From Craterostigma plantagineum (Eukaryota > Streptophyta > Magnoliopsida > Lamiales > Linderniaceae): DNA of 64,000 nucleotides. Made by a program: the position numbers and the translations under genes. The stretch covers positions 1 to 64,000 of the forward strand of contig JAPQWV010001415.1 in assembly GCA_027422505.1 (NCBI GenBank). The letters run 5' to 3'. Below the pieces are notes generated by a model that saw only the letters and a list, made by a program, of their open reading frames with translations, did not search any database and was not told the DNA's origin. The first letter of the stretch is position 1, and each line of letters begins with the position of its first letter. Positions 47,264 to 59,218 of the stretch are shown here, one piece after another.

Positions 47264-48385
47264 TTGTGCTGATGGTGGTTCTGTACCTATCTGCAAAGTT
47301 GCATGAATGCAAATTTGCATTTCTTGATGTGACATTATAGTATTTCTCAATACAATCTATCACCAAAAAGGAAAAAGACAAAGAAAGAACCGAATAGTTG
47401 GGATGGAAAACTGGGGAGAATGGACCTAAAAGTTGAATAACTGGGCTGTAGCTCTAGCACATATAATTGGGCATCTATTAAGTAGTTGTGGGCTTTTGTG
47501 CGGTGTGCATGCTAAGAATACAATAACATGTTTGATATCTATGTTAATGGATTACATGGGTATAAGTTATTTGTATATGACTATTCAAGGACTTTGTTGA
47601 TATTGTACTTTAACATGTTTGATATGTATATATTAAGTATTTGTGTAATGATATAAATTATGTTTGATAGATGTGTTTGAGGTGTGTATGGATTAGTGAT
47701 ACACACCCCATAACCAACTTAGATGTAGGTATGCATATACAAGCCCTACAACCAATATCCTTGTAACAGGTGTGTATAGTCATGCAAGACATGGATGACT
47801 ATATACAAATAACAAACACGAGGTAAGTTATTCATACACATCTCATAACCACCTATACACACATATTAAACGAGTCCTAAATGATTTGTCTTATCTACCA
47901 CTTGGGTAATGAAACACACGCTTGTGTTTCAACTTGGGGGGTTTGGTCACCAAACTTTCGAAGATTTTGATTGGAAAATTTGACAAATATGATATCTGAG
48001 TAGATATGAATTATAGCCATATTAATTATTATTCATTGAGTTTTAGTTCTGAAGGTCTATTATTTTTTTCTAATCCTTAAATTTTCGTTCCATTTTGGAT
48101 CGATTTTTTCTGGTCGAGTTTTCAATCCAGAGGCTATTTTCCTTACTGGATGCCGGTCGTAACTAGAGGGACTTCGTTGGCTACTTAGCCATCGTACTAC
48201 TTCATGTAAACGAGAAGCTAGACATCGTTTGAAAAAAAATTCGAAGATCATCATTATTATGATACTTCCATTTCATTGATAAAAAAAACAGTTTGGATTT
48301 CATTTTTCTTTTCTTTCCTTTCTATGGCATATGTAATATTTTTATCATGCAGTCGAAAATCTAACAAATCCATGCAGCATGCAGA
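46956..48385. other. Intergenic: convergent 3' flanks of RCC1 and AGP genes
   Basis: Contains the RCC1 3' UTR, a T run near 47057-47071, a (TA)n microsatellite at 47229-47258, and otherwise AT-rich unrecognised sequence with variants of TATACACACCTNATAACCAC near 47700-47860. No gene seen. Confidence 0.5.
47229..47258. repeat. (TA)n microsatellite
   Basis: About 15 perfect TA units. Confidence 0.9.
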
Positions 48386-48754
48386 TCAGAAGACGAACAA
48401 AGCTCCAACAAGACCGAAAACGCCGAAGGCAACCGTGGCTCGAAGGGCTCCCACGCCGCTGTTAGGGCTCGGAGGGGCGGGCGCAAGGTCGGGGAATGCA
48501 TTGTCGGGGACGGGCCCGCCGACCGGGGCAGCATCGGTGGCTGCCCCGCTGACCGTTCCAATCACGTTGTCGTACGCATTGGGCCCAGCGGCGGGCATGT
48601 CGGGCAGTTCGGGCACGGCGGTCGTCGGGCCCTCGGCAACTTCGACCGAGCCAGTGGGCGCATTGGAGTCGTCCGAGGCCGCCGAGGCTTTGCCCATAAT
48701 GACTGCGGAAAAGAAAATAAGGGCAAGGACGAATAAGGTTGTTTGTTTCGCCAT
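48386..48754 (-). CDS. Small arabinogalactan-type protein, GPI-anchored (BCP1-like)
   Basis: Intact 122-codon single exon. An N-terminal signal peptide (LFVLALIFFSAVIMGKASA) is followed by an acidic Ala/Pro/Ser-rich mature part with APAPPSP-type arabinogalactan glycomotifs (PDLAPAPPSPN) and the stretch GPNAYDNVIGTVSGAATDAA. A C-terminal hydrophobic tail (LRATVAFGVFGLVGALFVF) behaves like a GPI-attachment signal. Layout and wording resemble anther/pollen-type BCP1-like arabinogalactan proteins, which are cell-surface proteoglycans. Start chosen at 48754 because it gives the signal peptide; a TATA box lies about 85 bp upstream. The family name is by resemblance, the AGP class is well supported. 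Confidence 0.88.
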   Translation of the reverse strand: MAKQTTLFVLALIFFSAVIMGKASAASDDSNAPTGSVEVAEGPTTAVPELPDMPAAGPNAYDNVIGTVSGAATDAAPVGGPVPDNAFPDLAPAPPSPNSGVGALRATVAFGVFGLVGALFVF

Positions 48755-48836
48755 TTTTTGTTCTCTTTTTGTTTTAGTTTTTTGGGTTTTCCTTGCACTT
48801 TGCTTTCCTTTTTCTTTGGCAAGAATCTTGGGGAAG

Positions 48837-48846
48837 TATATATAGA
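48837..48846 (-). promoter_or_regulatory. TATA box of the AGP gene
   Basis: On the minus strand CTATATATAC, about 85 bp upstream of the start codon at 48754. Confidence 0.6.
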
Positions 48847-49052
48847 TATCTGGGTTTGTTTTGGATCGTTGTGTTCATTGTGTAAATAACGTATATTTCG
48901 GTGGTCTGAGGATGTTTCTGGCCTTGAGATAGTCTAATGGTGAGAAAAATCATCCCTCGTTTTCTCCTTTCTAAATATATACACTCTGAAAGAAAACTAT
49001 CTTAATTATGGTAATTTAGAGAATCCTATCTATGTTGTTCAATTAGTATATA

Positions 49053-49085
49053 CTAGGTTTGCCCCCGTGCGATGCACGGGTAATT
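49053..49085 (-). other. Helitron 3' terminus: hairpin plus CTAG
   Basis: On the minus strand a perfect 7-bp stem (CCCGTGC / GCACGGG, 3-nt loop) is followed a few bases later by CTAG and a T. This is the diagnostic 3' structure of Helitrons. Confidence 0.75.
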
Positions 49086-49249
49086 TTCTGTCATGAAAAT
49101 TGATAATTATTCAATTAAGATAGATAATATCTTTCAATTATATACATCAATCACTCCATCGTAGTCAAAAGCGGAAAGTCAAAAGTGGAAAAGTAACTCC
49201 TTAATTTAAATATGGTGAAAGAGGTTTTCATCAAATACAATCGTATTCA

Positions 49250-50110
49250 TAATAAACGACGATAGGGTATGTTGGTCGATGGTGTTGAAAATACCGTGGT
49301 ATACTATGTTGGTGAACCCGTTATCTTCTACTTCGTCTTCTTGCTCATAATATGCTCATAAGAGAAAGGTTAAATCTCTTTTCCTAAATCATGCATATCA
49401 GTTTCAAGAGCTTTAGTCTCACATAACTAAATGGTGATTCTCGAATTGGCTCATGATACCATGTTGTAACATTACATTTCAGATAATCTCTTCCCGAGCA
49501 AAAGTGCCCACTCTTAGACTCAATATTTTATGTTATCATTCATGAGATAAGACACCAGCGTCATCCATAGGATGCAAATCAAATTCGAAGTCCGATATCT
49601 TAATTCTTTGGAAATGCATAAGTTTGTTTGGATCTTGTTGTGAACTTCGTAAGACTGATGTAGTGTAAGACTGCAAACAACTGTAAGATTGCTTATTTGC
49701 GCGGCTCCACTTATAGAAGGCTGCAATAATTTGTATGACTGCAAACTTCGTAGGAGTGCTTCATATAGAGACTGCGAGTTATAAGACAGCTTAATTGCGC
49801 TTTGGCAATTTTGGAAGACTGAAGTAATTTGTAAGAGTGTACGACTGCGAACTTCGTATGACTGCAGTGATTTGTAGGAGTGTACGACTGCGAACTTCGG
49901 AAGACTACTTCAGTTTATGGCTACGTACAATGTAAGACTGCTAACTTGTGCGACTGCAATTTTGGAAGACTACCGTGATTTGTATGACTATATGAATCCG
50001 AAATCATTAATATGTGTCCACATACAAGGCAATCTTCCAATAGATAAAGATTTAATGACGTTATCAGAAAAACGCCAATGTTCAGAAGCTAACTAAGAAA
50101 CTAAATTACA
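49250..50110. repeat. Helitron 3'-proximal repeat, copy A
   Basis: Shares long stretches with 54055-54960, for example GTGGTATACTATGTTGGTGA, CTCAATATTTTATGTTATCA and ACACATTAAGCGGTA. Contains many GACTGC words spaced by tens of bases. Confidence 0.8.
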
Positions 50111-51826
50111 ACACATTAAGCGGTATGGAGAAAATAGGCGAACAACGCCCTAAAACCCATTGGATTCATTCCCATCCAACTCTAACATTGTAGTTTCTTT
50201 AAAAGAAATGTTCACCAATGAACCGTTGTTCATACAAAATGTATTTCGATTCTTTTGACGTATCCCTGAGCACTCGCCTATCATTTTTTGTTGTATAAAG
50301 CGCACAATCTCGTACAACCTTTATTCAAACAATTGAAATACCTTTCTCGATGACGGCACAAAGCAACATTACGTTGAGAAACCCACCTTTTAACGCAGAT
50401 TTCTATGTCCCACGTTCCAAATTCTAGGAAAACGAATGAGGTTAATGAGAACAAAAAGTAATGACTCTTGTATCAAAATGGGACTTTACTACCTCTAGTG
50501 AAAACTTCACATTTTTCTGCTAGTTCTTCAAGCATAGAGGTCGGTCTGAACAGCTTTGACACGGCTAGCTGTAAACTCGATGTTCTGCTTTAGTCTCCGT
50601 ATGAGCCCGACTAACTCATATGCAAACCACGAATCCTGGAAATGGGATTTCTCTGAATCAAACAAAAGAACGGTTGGATCGAAAAAAGCTCGCAAAACAA
50701 AAGCGATTGCTTCTCTCAGAAGCTTGAGCAGCTGAAGGTAATTTGATAAAAAAAATACAACTACAACAGCATTACCCGAAATCGCCCAGGTTCATAAAAT
50801 ATAATATAATAAAACAACGATGTCTTCTTCCTATCACAATTTCAAGCAATATTTCACACTTGACAGAAAAACGAATGCATCATTTTCACACAGTCCTCAC
50901 AGTCATCAAGATGACAAATACCCAACACTCTTTTCAAATAAAAAAAAAAAAAACTCGAGCATCTTGTTACCTAATCATGGATCTGAGGTGGACACTCCAA
51001 AGGCAAGTGAAGGTGAGCAGAAAAAACTTGGAATCTTTTCCCAGTAAACAGAATTGAAAACAGTGTCCACGCCACTTACCCACACTTTCTCCAACTTACA
51101 GTAGGACTTCAATTTCATTCTGTTTCGAAAAAAAAAATTTTTCTTAAAAAAAAAATACTTTTTATATTATAATATCTAATTTAGATAATGTCAAAGAAAT
51201 CTCCGTGGTCGAGGACGGGTCTATTTCGTCCCTGTTAATTTGAAAGGGATGAAAAAGAAGACATGGATTCTTCATAAACTTATTGTGGTATTTTATTTTT
51301 ATGTAAATAAATAAATCAAATTCACATATATATTTAGTTTTTATTTCTAATTTCTTTTTTAAATGTTGTTAATAAAAAAATAATGAATTCACAGCTATTC
51401 TTTAATATATTATATATAACATAAATATGAATACCTCGATCAATGTATAAACTATATATTATATTATCTATAGCCGGAAAAAACAAAGATATTTACGTAA
51501 CATCCATACGACAAATCTTATATTACAAAGAGTTGCTCTTACAACCAATAGTGATTCATCGCAAAGACAACATTCCTATTTCCTTCCACTCACTGTATAA
51601 AGAATAATAAAGAGCAACTATCCCATTCAAGATTGTATCAGGCATTAATGTTCCAACTTATCAGACAGAGTTTGCATTTTAAATTATTTTCCAACAATAA
51701 TTACTATATACTGGACACGTGACCCGACTCTCGAGCTTGGCTACACGAAACAAATCTTGACCAATGCCTGAACAGCTAACAATCGTAAACATTAAAAGTG
51801 AATCATACTCAGAAGCTGAAACTCAC

Positions 51827-51918
51827 ATCTGAAGCATTGGGGATTAACTCTCTGAAGAAGATACCCTTCTTAATGTAGAGAGAGTTGATATTATATCCAT
51901 GAGACGCGACACCTCGGC
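51827..51918 (-). pseudogene. HSP90 (endoplasmin-type) exon fragment inside the Helitron
   Basis: A 92-base minus-strand segment with AG and GT borders encodes AEVSRLMD and, after a one-base break, NSLYIKKGIFFRELIPNASD. This matches the very conserved N-terminal helix of HSP90 proteins (family form includes FLRELISNASD). The AEVSRLMD wording points to the organellar/ER HSP90 branch. No other HSP90 exon was recognised around it, so it is a captured exon. Confidence 0.8.
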
Positions 51919-52639
51919 CTGAAAATGATAATCTGCAAAAGCTTAAGTATATACATGGACATATATTCAAATGGAATAAATCGAAACCAAGCATACTCAC
52001 ATCAGTTAAGCAACATTCACAACAAAGAGACTCCCAGAAACTTCACTAAAATACTTACGGGGTGCTAATGATCAAAACTTTCTCATCCTGCAAAGGAAAA
52101 ATATATAATGTAATCAACGCATTCTATCGATAAAAATTAGTAATATAAGCAAAACAGACATAAATCTCGAATAAACCAGACTTAACATCCAAAGTAAAAA
52201 CATAAACAACACAAAAGTAAAAAGAAACACCCGCACGCAACACACACTAAATCAGAATTTGCGCATCACAGAGAGAGATAGAGGTAAAGAATCTCACTGA
52301 ACAAACACACAAACCCACTATCATACACGACAGTGAACAATCAAACAAAAGGCATGTGTGCGTGTAGAAGACAATCAATAGATTTATTCGCCTTAGAAGG
52401 GAATTCATTATATTTTGCGACCAAATTGGAATATTCAGATACAATATTATAGTTAGCTACCATCTGAAGCTGGTTTGGGAGGACCCGAGTCCGATCCGCC
52501 TGCGACGGGAGAAAGCCATGCTACCATGCGACCATTGGGCTGATACTCCATTGCATCGTTATCGAGGGACGCAACAGTGTCAGACTGCGCATTTGTGCGA
52601 CCATGATGTCGTCAGGCTGCATTGGGATAAGAATGTGAA

Positions 52640-52912
52640 TTATTTGCGCATGGGACTTCGTAAGGCTGCACCTAATAATGCGAATTTGCACGACTGATCT
52701 ATTTGAATCCATTGATCTATGTAGGATAGATAGTGCACCACCCAATGTATGTTGTTCACGTTCATAGGGAGCAGAATTGGTGACGCATCTCTCCAGTTGC
52801 AAGATGGCAATCGGATAGAATTTCCAAGAACAAAGCGTCTCACTTCGGTCAGATCAGCAGATCCATCGACAACATGAAGTAATTTCAAGAACTGGTTGAA
52901 ATTTGTGTTCAT
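52640..52912 (-). pseudogene. Possible Ulp1-like (C48) peptidase fragment
   Basis: Open minus-strand frame with ILLPMNVNNIHWVVHYLSY, resembling the N-x-x-HW region around the catalytic His of Ulp1-type proteases that occur in plant transposons. The remaining catalytic residues are not visible. Part of the same DNA (near 52741-52800) is repeated at about 53810-53870. Confidence 0.4.
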
Positions 52913-52979
52913 GAATGCGAGAGTTCTTGAGAGGGTTGGTACACCTCAATTGCATAATCCGCGCATACGTTCATCGACA

Positions 52980-53770
52980 TGATATCTGTTATTCTATTCA
53001 CATTATCTTTCATTCATGATATTATATTATATGTTTATCATATTATATCAGACACTATTATACAATATTATATTATTTAATATTATAGTGTGTTATACTA
53101 TATGATATTGTTTTATGAGAAACCGTATTATATTATGCAATAATATTGTGTAATATTTCAGTATATTATATGGCATGTATTATGTTATGTATGTTATGTT
53201 TATATACTTGTAATATATTGTTTATAGTATAATATTTTTTTATATTGTTTATATTATATTTATTTTACTATAGTATATTATATTATGTTATGTTATATTA
53301 TATTATATTATATTATATCATATTATATTATATTATATTATATTATATTATATTATATTATATTATATTATATTATTTATCTTGTACTATATTGTATTAT
53401 ATTATACTATATTTTATTATATTTATACTATTTTATTATGTTACAATACTATTTTAAAACTATATTATATCATATTAAATTATAATATATTACACTATTA
53501 TATATGTTATATGCAATACTTTATACTATAAATATTATATTATATAATATATATATGTTATATTATGTATGAAGTATTTTATTTTACCTTATATAATATT
53601 ATTTATATTACTTTATATAATTAACATAATACAAATATTAAATTATATTACATCATATTAGATCATATCATGTTAAAATTATATTATATAAACTATTTAT
53701 ATCATATAATGTTATATCGTATTATGTTATATTTTTTATATTTTATTAAATTAAATTCATTATATCATGC
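52980..53770. repeat. AT-only tract with TATTA pentanucleotide array
   Basis: Almost pure A/T. The core at about 53275-53375 is a near-perfect (TATTA)n array; flanks are degenerate versions. Apparent open frames rich in Ile and Tyr are artefacts of this composition. Confidence 0.9.
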
Positions 53771-53904
53771 AAGAATCTTGGCCAGTATGTGAATGTAGTT
53801 TTCTCACAAACCCAATGTGTGTTGTTCACAGTCACATGGAGCAGGACTGCTGACGCATCTCTCCAAGTGTTGTTCACGTTTGTCTCGTTAATTCAGGTTC
53901 AAAG

Positions 53905-54960
53905 TCGTTGTCATGAAAATTGAATATTATTCAATTAAGATGGATTATCGCTTTCAATTATATATACAGCAATCATTCCATTCGTAATTAAAAGCGGTAG
54001 AGTACTACAACTCCTTAATTTAAATACAGGGAAACAGGTTTTCATCAAATACAATGTAGTCATAATAAACGACGATACGATACGTTGGTCGATTGTGTGG
54101 AAAACACCGTGGTATACTATGTTGGTGAACCCGTTATCTTGTACGTCGTCTTCTTTGATGCTCATAATATGCTCATAAGAGAAAGGTTAATCTCTTTCCT
54201 AAATCATGCACTTTCAAAAGCTTTAGTCTCAGATAACATAAATGGCGATTCTCGAATATGCTCGATGATAATATGTTGCAACATTACATTTCAGATACTC
54301 TCTTTCCGCGCGAAAGTGTATCATTCTTAGACTCAATATTTTATGTTATCATTCATGAGATAAGACATCAGCGTCGTCCATAGGATGCAAATCAAATTCA
54401 AAGTCTGATACCAAAATTCTATGAAAATGCAGAAGTTTGTTTCGATCTTGTTGTGAAATTTCGTCAGTTGCTTTAGTGTAAGACTGCAAACAATTGTAAC
54501 ACTGCTCTTTTGCCCGACTGCACTTGTAGAAGGCTGCAAGAATTTGTATGACTCCAAACTTCGTTGGACTGCTTCAGTGTAAGACTGCGAACTCTAAGAG
54601 TGCTTAATTGCGCTTTGGCAATTTTGGAAGAATGCAGTAATTTGTAAGAGTGTACGACTGCGAACGTCGTAATTTACTGTCGTAATTTGTAAGAGTGTAC
54701 GACTGCCTGCGAACTTCGTATGACTAAAGTAATTTGTATCGAACTTCGTAAGAATACTTCAGTGTAAGGCTATGTACAAATGTAAGACTGCAATCTTGGA
54801 AAACTGCAGTAATTTGTATGACTATATGAATCCGAAATCATTTTAATGTGTCCCCACATATAAAGTAATCTCCCAATAGAAAAAGATTTAACATTAACGT
54901 TATCAGCATAAGATAATAGCTGAAAAACACCTATGTTCAGAAGCTAACTAAGAAACTAAA
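53905..54960. repeat. Helitron 3'-proximal repeat, copy B
   Basis: Direct copy of the region starting at about 49090. It lacks the terminal hairpin and CTAG at its left edge, where the sequence changes to an unrelated CGTTAATTCAGGTTCAAAGT. Confidence 0.8.
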
Positions 54961-57276
54961 TTACAACACATTAAGCGGTAAGGAGAAAATAGTCGATAAC
55001 GCCATCGTCCAAGCTATGGCTCTTCTTTGATGCTTTGTCCAGGGATCGATTGGGATAAACAACGGACTTGTATCAAACAACGCCCTGCCATTGTTGCTAT
55101 GGTATCTTCTATTGGAGGCCAGAAGATGTTGATGCAAGATCTGTTTAAAAACGAAAATGATTAAGAAATTAAGAAGTCGTTGTTACACAGCTATTAACGA
55201 TAAGGTCTTTGTAAATGGACATTAAAAACTCGCCAACTCATCACAACTTTTGAACTATAAATAGTACATGCCTTTCTAGCGGAACTCTCACAATCAACAT
55301 TGGCAAGAATGAAATCTTAGTAAAAAAAAATGGAATTAGTACTATAAACATATCATGCATAAACCAACAAAAATAGTTACAAAAACATCGTCCACGTATT
55401 CTAATCACTGTACCTTCGAAAGATCTTCGCCTAGTGCCAAAAATGATTCCACGTCCCACGTGCAGATTGAAATGTAGAACAAAAAAATCTACTATCCCCA
55501 AATGAACCTGTTTCACACATAATTGGCTAGCAAATCGAAGATACAAATAAAAGCGTCAATTAATAGTAGATCTTAAACAGGTCCCGCGCGCAACATTAGC
55601 TTGTAATTACCCTCAAGGTCAAATCCAGATCTCATGTCTATGCAAGACGATTTCCAACTCTTGAAATATTATAAATAACGTGCAACAACTTATTCGAAAT
55701 ATGCAATTCTGATGAGGGAACAGAAAAAGTTTACGATCACCAATGCCGTCACATTATGTGTTTTCTTAGGACTTTTTTTTAGTAAGACATGATTGATTAT
55801 TGCAATAATAAAAGGCTAAAAAAACTGTAAACCGCGGACCACTCTTGATTGAAATTGGAAATTTACCCTTGGATTAAATTTTGATCTTAGGCATACCAAG
55901 GAGAGCCCTGCTAATTCATCTTTCTTCTCTTGCCACTTTAAAAGCAATAAAAGCCATATCTATTGCTCTGTTCTTTAATGATGATCGATATGTTTCCTTT
56001 CACTGTTAGCAAGAGAATAAGCGGGGAGAAAAATGAAAATCATTAGTTCAAGAAAAGCATAATCACCGGGATAAAGACATTGTTCTTGCCATATGGGATC
56101 AAAACAACAAAAAATATCAATTAAAATAGTAAATACTCACCGAGTAATCAAACATGGGTGTGCCCTAGTCGATTGATTATGGTAAGATCAGGCAAAGATC
56201 AACTTGGCCCTTTATTCTCTCCCTAAAAAAGCATTTGATTGCAATCTCCAAATATATATCTTTCTCACGATCATCTTGGCATCAAAGCGGTTGAAAGCTG
56301 CCTCGGCTCTACCACATTTTCGATAATGTTAAACAAAGATCCATCAGTAAAATCAACCTTCATGAGAAGGTTAATATTAGTAGTATAGTGTTTAATGAAC
56401 CTCACATCTTGCGATGTATGCCCCCTCTGATATAGTAAGTAATATTAAAAAAATATCAAACATAAATAGGAATAAAAAAGATCCAAGGAAAGAACCCAAG
56501 GCGACATAGCGATTCTTGAAGTAAACCACAAGTTAAAGATTAAATCACAAAAGATCCATAAGATGAAAACTCCTCCACCGGCGTGAGTGAAGACTCTTTT
56601 TGGGCGAAGAAGGACGGAAGCGGAAGGGATCGCATGGATGGCGAGATCACGAAGCCAATCCAGCGTACACGTCAGCAACCTTACTCTCCGGCCTCCACTC
56701 CGCTCTCCCGAGCGGTGGCCGTCATGCGAGCAGAAGTTCGATTAGAAGAAAATGACCTCAAAAAATATAGAAGACAAGAGCAGAGCAGAGACAATTTATT
56801 ACGTAAGAGCTTATATATGGCTGGATAATATGACAAACTCACTGAGATGATTAGTTGCAAACTGCAGTTCGATGTCGTCTCGAAAGCGTGAATGGAGGAG
56901 CCATAACGCCCGCGTTATTACTTTATTTCAAACAAACAAACAAAAGCATATAATGTAAGATTAATAAGGTATAGAAACCTCATTTTATAAGCTAAATGAT
57001 CTTTACTCACATGAGATTGTTCAGAGGTAGCCTTAAGGAGTTATACTCTGGTGCGATCTTACAGATGTGTTCTTCCCACAACTCTGTTCAATAGGGCTCT
57101 CAAAGTTAGAAGATCAGCTTTGAAAATTAAAAATGTAGAACATAGGTATTGTTTGCTGATTAGGCTTGCCAATATATACCAAAACTGGCATTTGTAGACA
57201 GTTTCTGAAAGGCACAACAGAAACTTGACAATGATAGCGAATATATACGCTCGAAATAAAAGTAAAAGAACTCACG
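54961..57276. other. Helitron interior, unrecognised
   Basis: Contains short open frames without recognisable domains. A minus-strand segment near 56570-56680 (LTCTLDWLRDLAIHAIPS, GC-richer than its surroundings, AG/GT-like borders) and another near 55010-55150 may be further captured exons of unknown origin. Confidence 0.4.
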
Positions 57277-57927
57277 TTTAAGTAGACTGTTACGTCTATG
57301 TTTATTATATCACCATCCTGCAGAAGAAAAAAATGACGTAAAAAAATGTAAAGGTAAACATAAATTAAATTAGCATTCATTAATTGATGTGCATACACTA
57401 TTAGGAAAACCACCGTACCCTAACGGCGAAGGATATGCCCTAGCGTCGATGATCATTTGATGCACCGCTTTATCAATCTCATTCGTAGTCACTGACGGCT
57501 GTGAAGATTTTCAGAAATGAAAGAAAAAGTATAAGCCAATAATGGTGCAACATTTCAATGTTTCCAACGAATTATAATTCGATCGAAAGAGCTAATTGGT
57601 TATTCTTGGAAACTACCACTTCTTACCCGAACTAATGTTCCTGCAAAGTCCACCACCCGAGCAGCAAGTTCACACGCAGCCCTCATACGCGCGATACCTT
57701 CAGCATCATGAATTTGATGCTCGCTCGCTATTTCGGGCAAAGCTTTCGAACCAACAAAGGGGGTTTGGGAATATGATTGGGCACGGGCAGTGATAGTGAA
57801 ACCTTTCCATGGAACAAAGGAGGTCTCTTTTCGCCGGAGATGAACTTTGAAGTTCACGTTCTCTGTATTAAAGAAACTAGGCATGTTAATATACACAACC
57901 CCCCCAGAAACTAAACAATCCCCCACA
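57277..57927 (-). pseudogene. Methionine aminopeptidase (MetAP1-type) fragment captured by the Helitron
   Basis: Three exon-like blocks on the minus strand: up to 57627 with SEHQIHDAEGIARMRAACEL and VVDFAGTLVR (a GT donor follows); 57498 down to about 57400 with PSVTTNEIDKAVHQMIIDAR and AYPSPLGYGGFP; and 57318-57277 with DGDIINIDVTVYLN. In intact enzymes a CMCHG-type segment sits between the second and third blocks; here the sequence runs NEC then stop, so about a dozen residues are missing. All exons after the third block, including most metal-binding residues, were not found. The first block also has frame changes near 57760-57830. Best read as a truncated captured copy. Confidence 0.85.
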
Positions 57928-57949
57928 TAAAATCTTTACAAATGGAAAC

Positions 57950-58716
57950 CTTCAAAGCAGTAAGCTGATCCTCCTCCGTCGCCGCCGTAACCCTCAAAAC
58001 CACCCCAATAACCCATCGCCGCCGACGACCTTTCAACAAAACCAAGGCCGGCGCCGCAGTAAGAGAAAAGCAGCAGTCGTCGTAGACGTATAGCCTAGGA
58101 CCTCGTCGGAATCTCCTATCCCATTGCACCTCGTATGCTGCCAGCCGTCGCAAACGTCGCACCACCATCTCTCGCCGTCGTCGTCCTTGGCAACGCACCT
58201 ACACCTCACCATCCAAGAATCCCAACCCCCTTCGTACCTCAATCCGCCGCCGCCGTCGAAGATCCCGACGGCCCTGAAGGTCACCTCGACCCCCGACTCG
58301 ACGTAGCCGAACAAAACCTCGCGGTCGTCGACACATTCCAAGCCCACCAACTCAGTCACTTCTAGGCATTTCATCGAACAGTAGGTGTCCCTCATCGCAG
58401 TCTGAATCGCAAGCTTCAGATCGCTAACCGTCGCATAGGTCGGAACCGACATATTCCTGGTCTTATTAGCGTACTTCCACGGAAGCTCGCCGTCCGGATC
58501 GGCATCAATCGAGCTCGTCGCCAGCGCATAGATGAACCTCAGCGACTGATCATACTCATCCCTGGACATCCACTCCTTAGCGAACACCTTAGAGTTGAGC
58601 ACCGCCTGAAACGCCGACCTCAGCCCTTCGCCGTCTCCGCCGCCTCCCAGGAGCAGATTCTCGTACAGGTATGCCATATCCTCTATATGTCCGAACCCAT
58701 CAGATTCTGATCTCAA
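57950..58716 (-). pseudogene. PHD-finger protein C-terminal fragment (MMD1/MS1-type) captured by the Helitron
   Basis: Long minus-strand frame with FAKEWMSRDEYDQSLRFIYA, YATVSDLKLAIQTAMRDTYC, GLRYEGGWDSWMVRCRCVAK and DDDGERWWCDVCDGWQHTRC. The Cys/His order CxC, CDVC, HTRC is a C-terminal PHD zinc finger, and the flanking text resembles plant male-fertility PHD proteins (MMD1/MS1-like and relatives), which are nuclear. The finger's last Cys pair falls after a frame change near 58100. The N-terminal half of such proteins is not present, and the end runs directly into the aminopeptidase fragment, forming a chimeric same-strand unit. Confidence 0.8.
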
Positions 58717-59218
58717 CCATGCCCTACTCGCAGCGAGTTACCTCCCTGCTCGAAAATTGGAGGAAGAAGCCTTCTCCTGTTGGCTCATCTGATGATAGTA
58801 TCTCTCGGCTCTCGCTAGCGAAGAAACCTCAGACCGTCCGCCGAAGCTCTCATTCCTGGCCGGACCTCGACCACCCAGCAATCGACGACGCCGGCTTGGG
58901 TGGGAGAATCGAAAGCCTTCCCTCAGTCGCGGGCTTCGACGACCCACGAACGATTCTTCTTACCCTGTTAATGAAAAACTTTTCGTTTGGTTGGACTCTT
59001 CGTTTTATGAGCATAGTCTAATAAGATTACATTTATGGCATATGAGCGAGTGGACTTTATTAGGCTCTTGGACTGCCTCTGAATTGAATTTTTAAAACCA
59101 GAGATAAGATTATCAATCAAATGCAACGAATTTGGTCCAAAAAAGTAACTGTTTAAATGCAACTTGTTGCCACGTGTCATCACAATAGGGTCCCTATCCT
59201 ACTTTTATATTATATAGA

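Larger units (their letters stand above)
49053..59218 (-). mobile_element. Helitron, about 10.2 kb, with captured gene fragments
   Basis: Read on the minus strand. The 5' end is A|TCTATATAATATAAAAGTAG at 59218, followed downstream by GACACGTGGCA, a typical plant Helitron start. The 3' end has the hairpin CCCGTGC-ATC-GCACGGG at about 49064-49080, then GGCAAAC and CTAG at 49056-49053, followed by T. Insertion between A and T with no target duplication fits. No Rep/helicase coding sequence was recognised, so it is non-autonomous. It contains fragments of a PHD-finger gene, a methionine aminopeptidase gene, an HSP90 exon, and possibly an Ulp1-like piece. A second copy of the 3'-proximal region inside suggests nesting or internal duplication, so the two ends could belong to different copies. 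Confidence 0.7.

Noticed and set aside
48276..48845. 189-codon plus-strand frame opposite the arabinogalactan-type gene
   Set aside because: Shadow of the GC-rich minus-strand gene, which has a signal peptide, glycomotifs, GPI tail and TATA box.
52640..52912. Calling this a full MULE-type Ulp1 gene
   Set aside because: Only one motif-like stretch is visible, without the catalytic Asp and Cys regions and without an adjoining transposase.
53245..53485. Open frames made of Ile/Tyr/Leu
   Set aside because: Direct translation of an A/T pentanucleotide array; no coding evidence.
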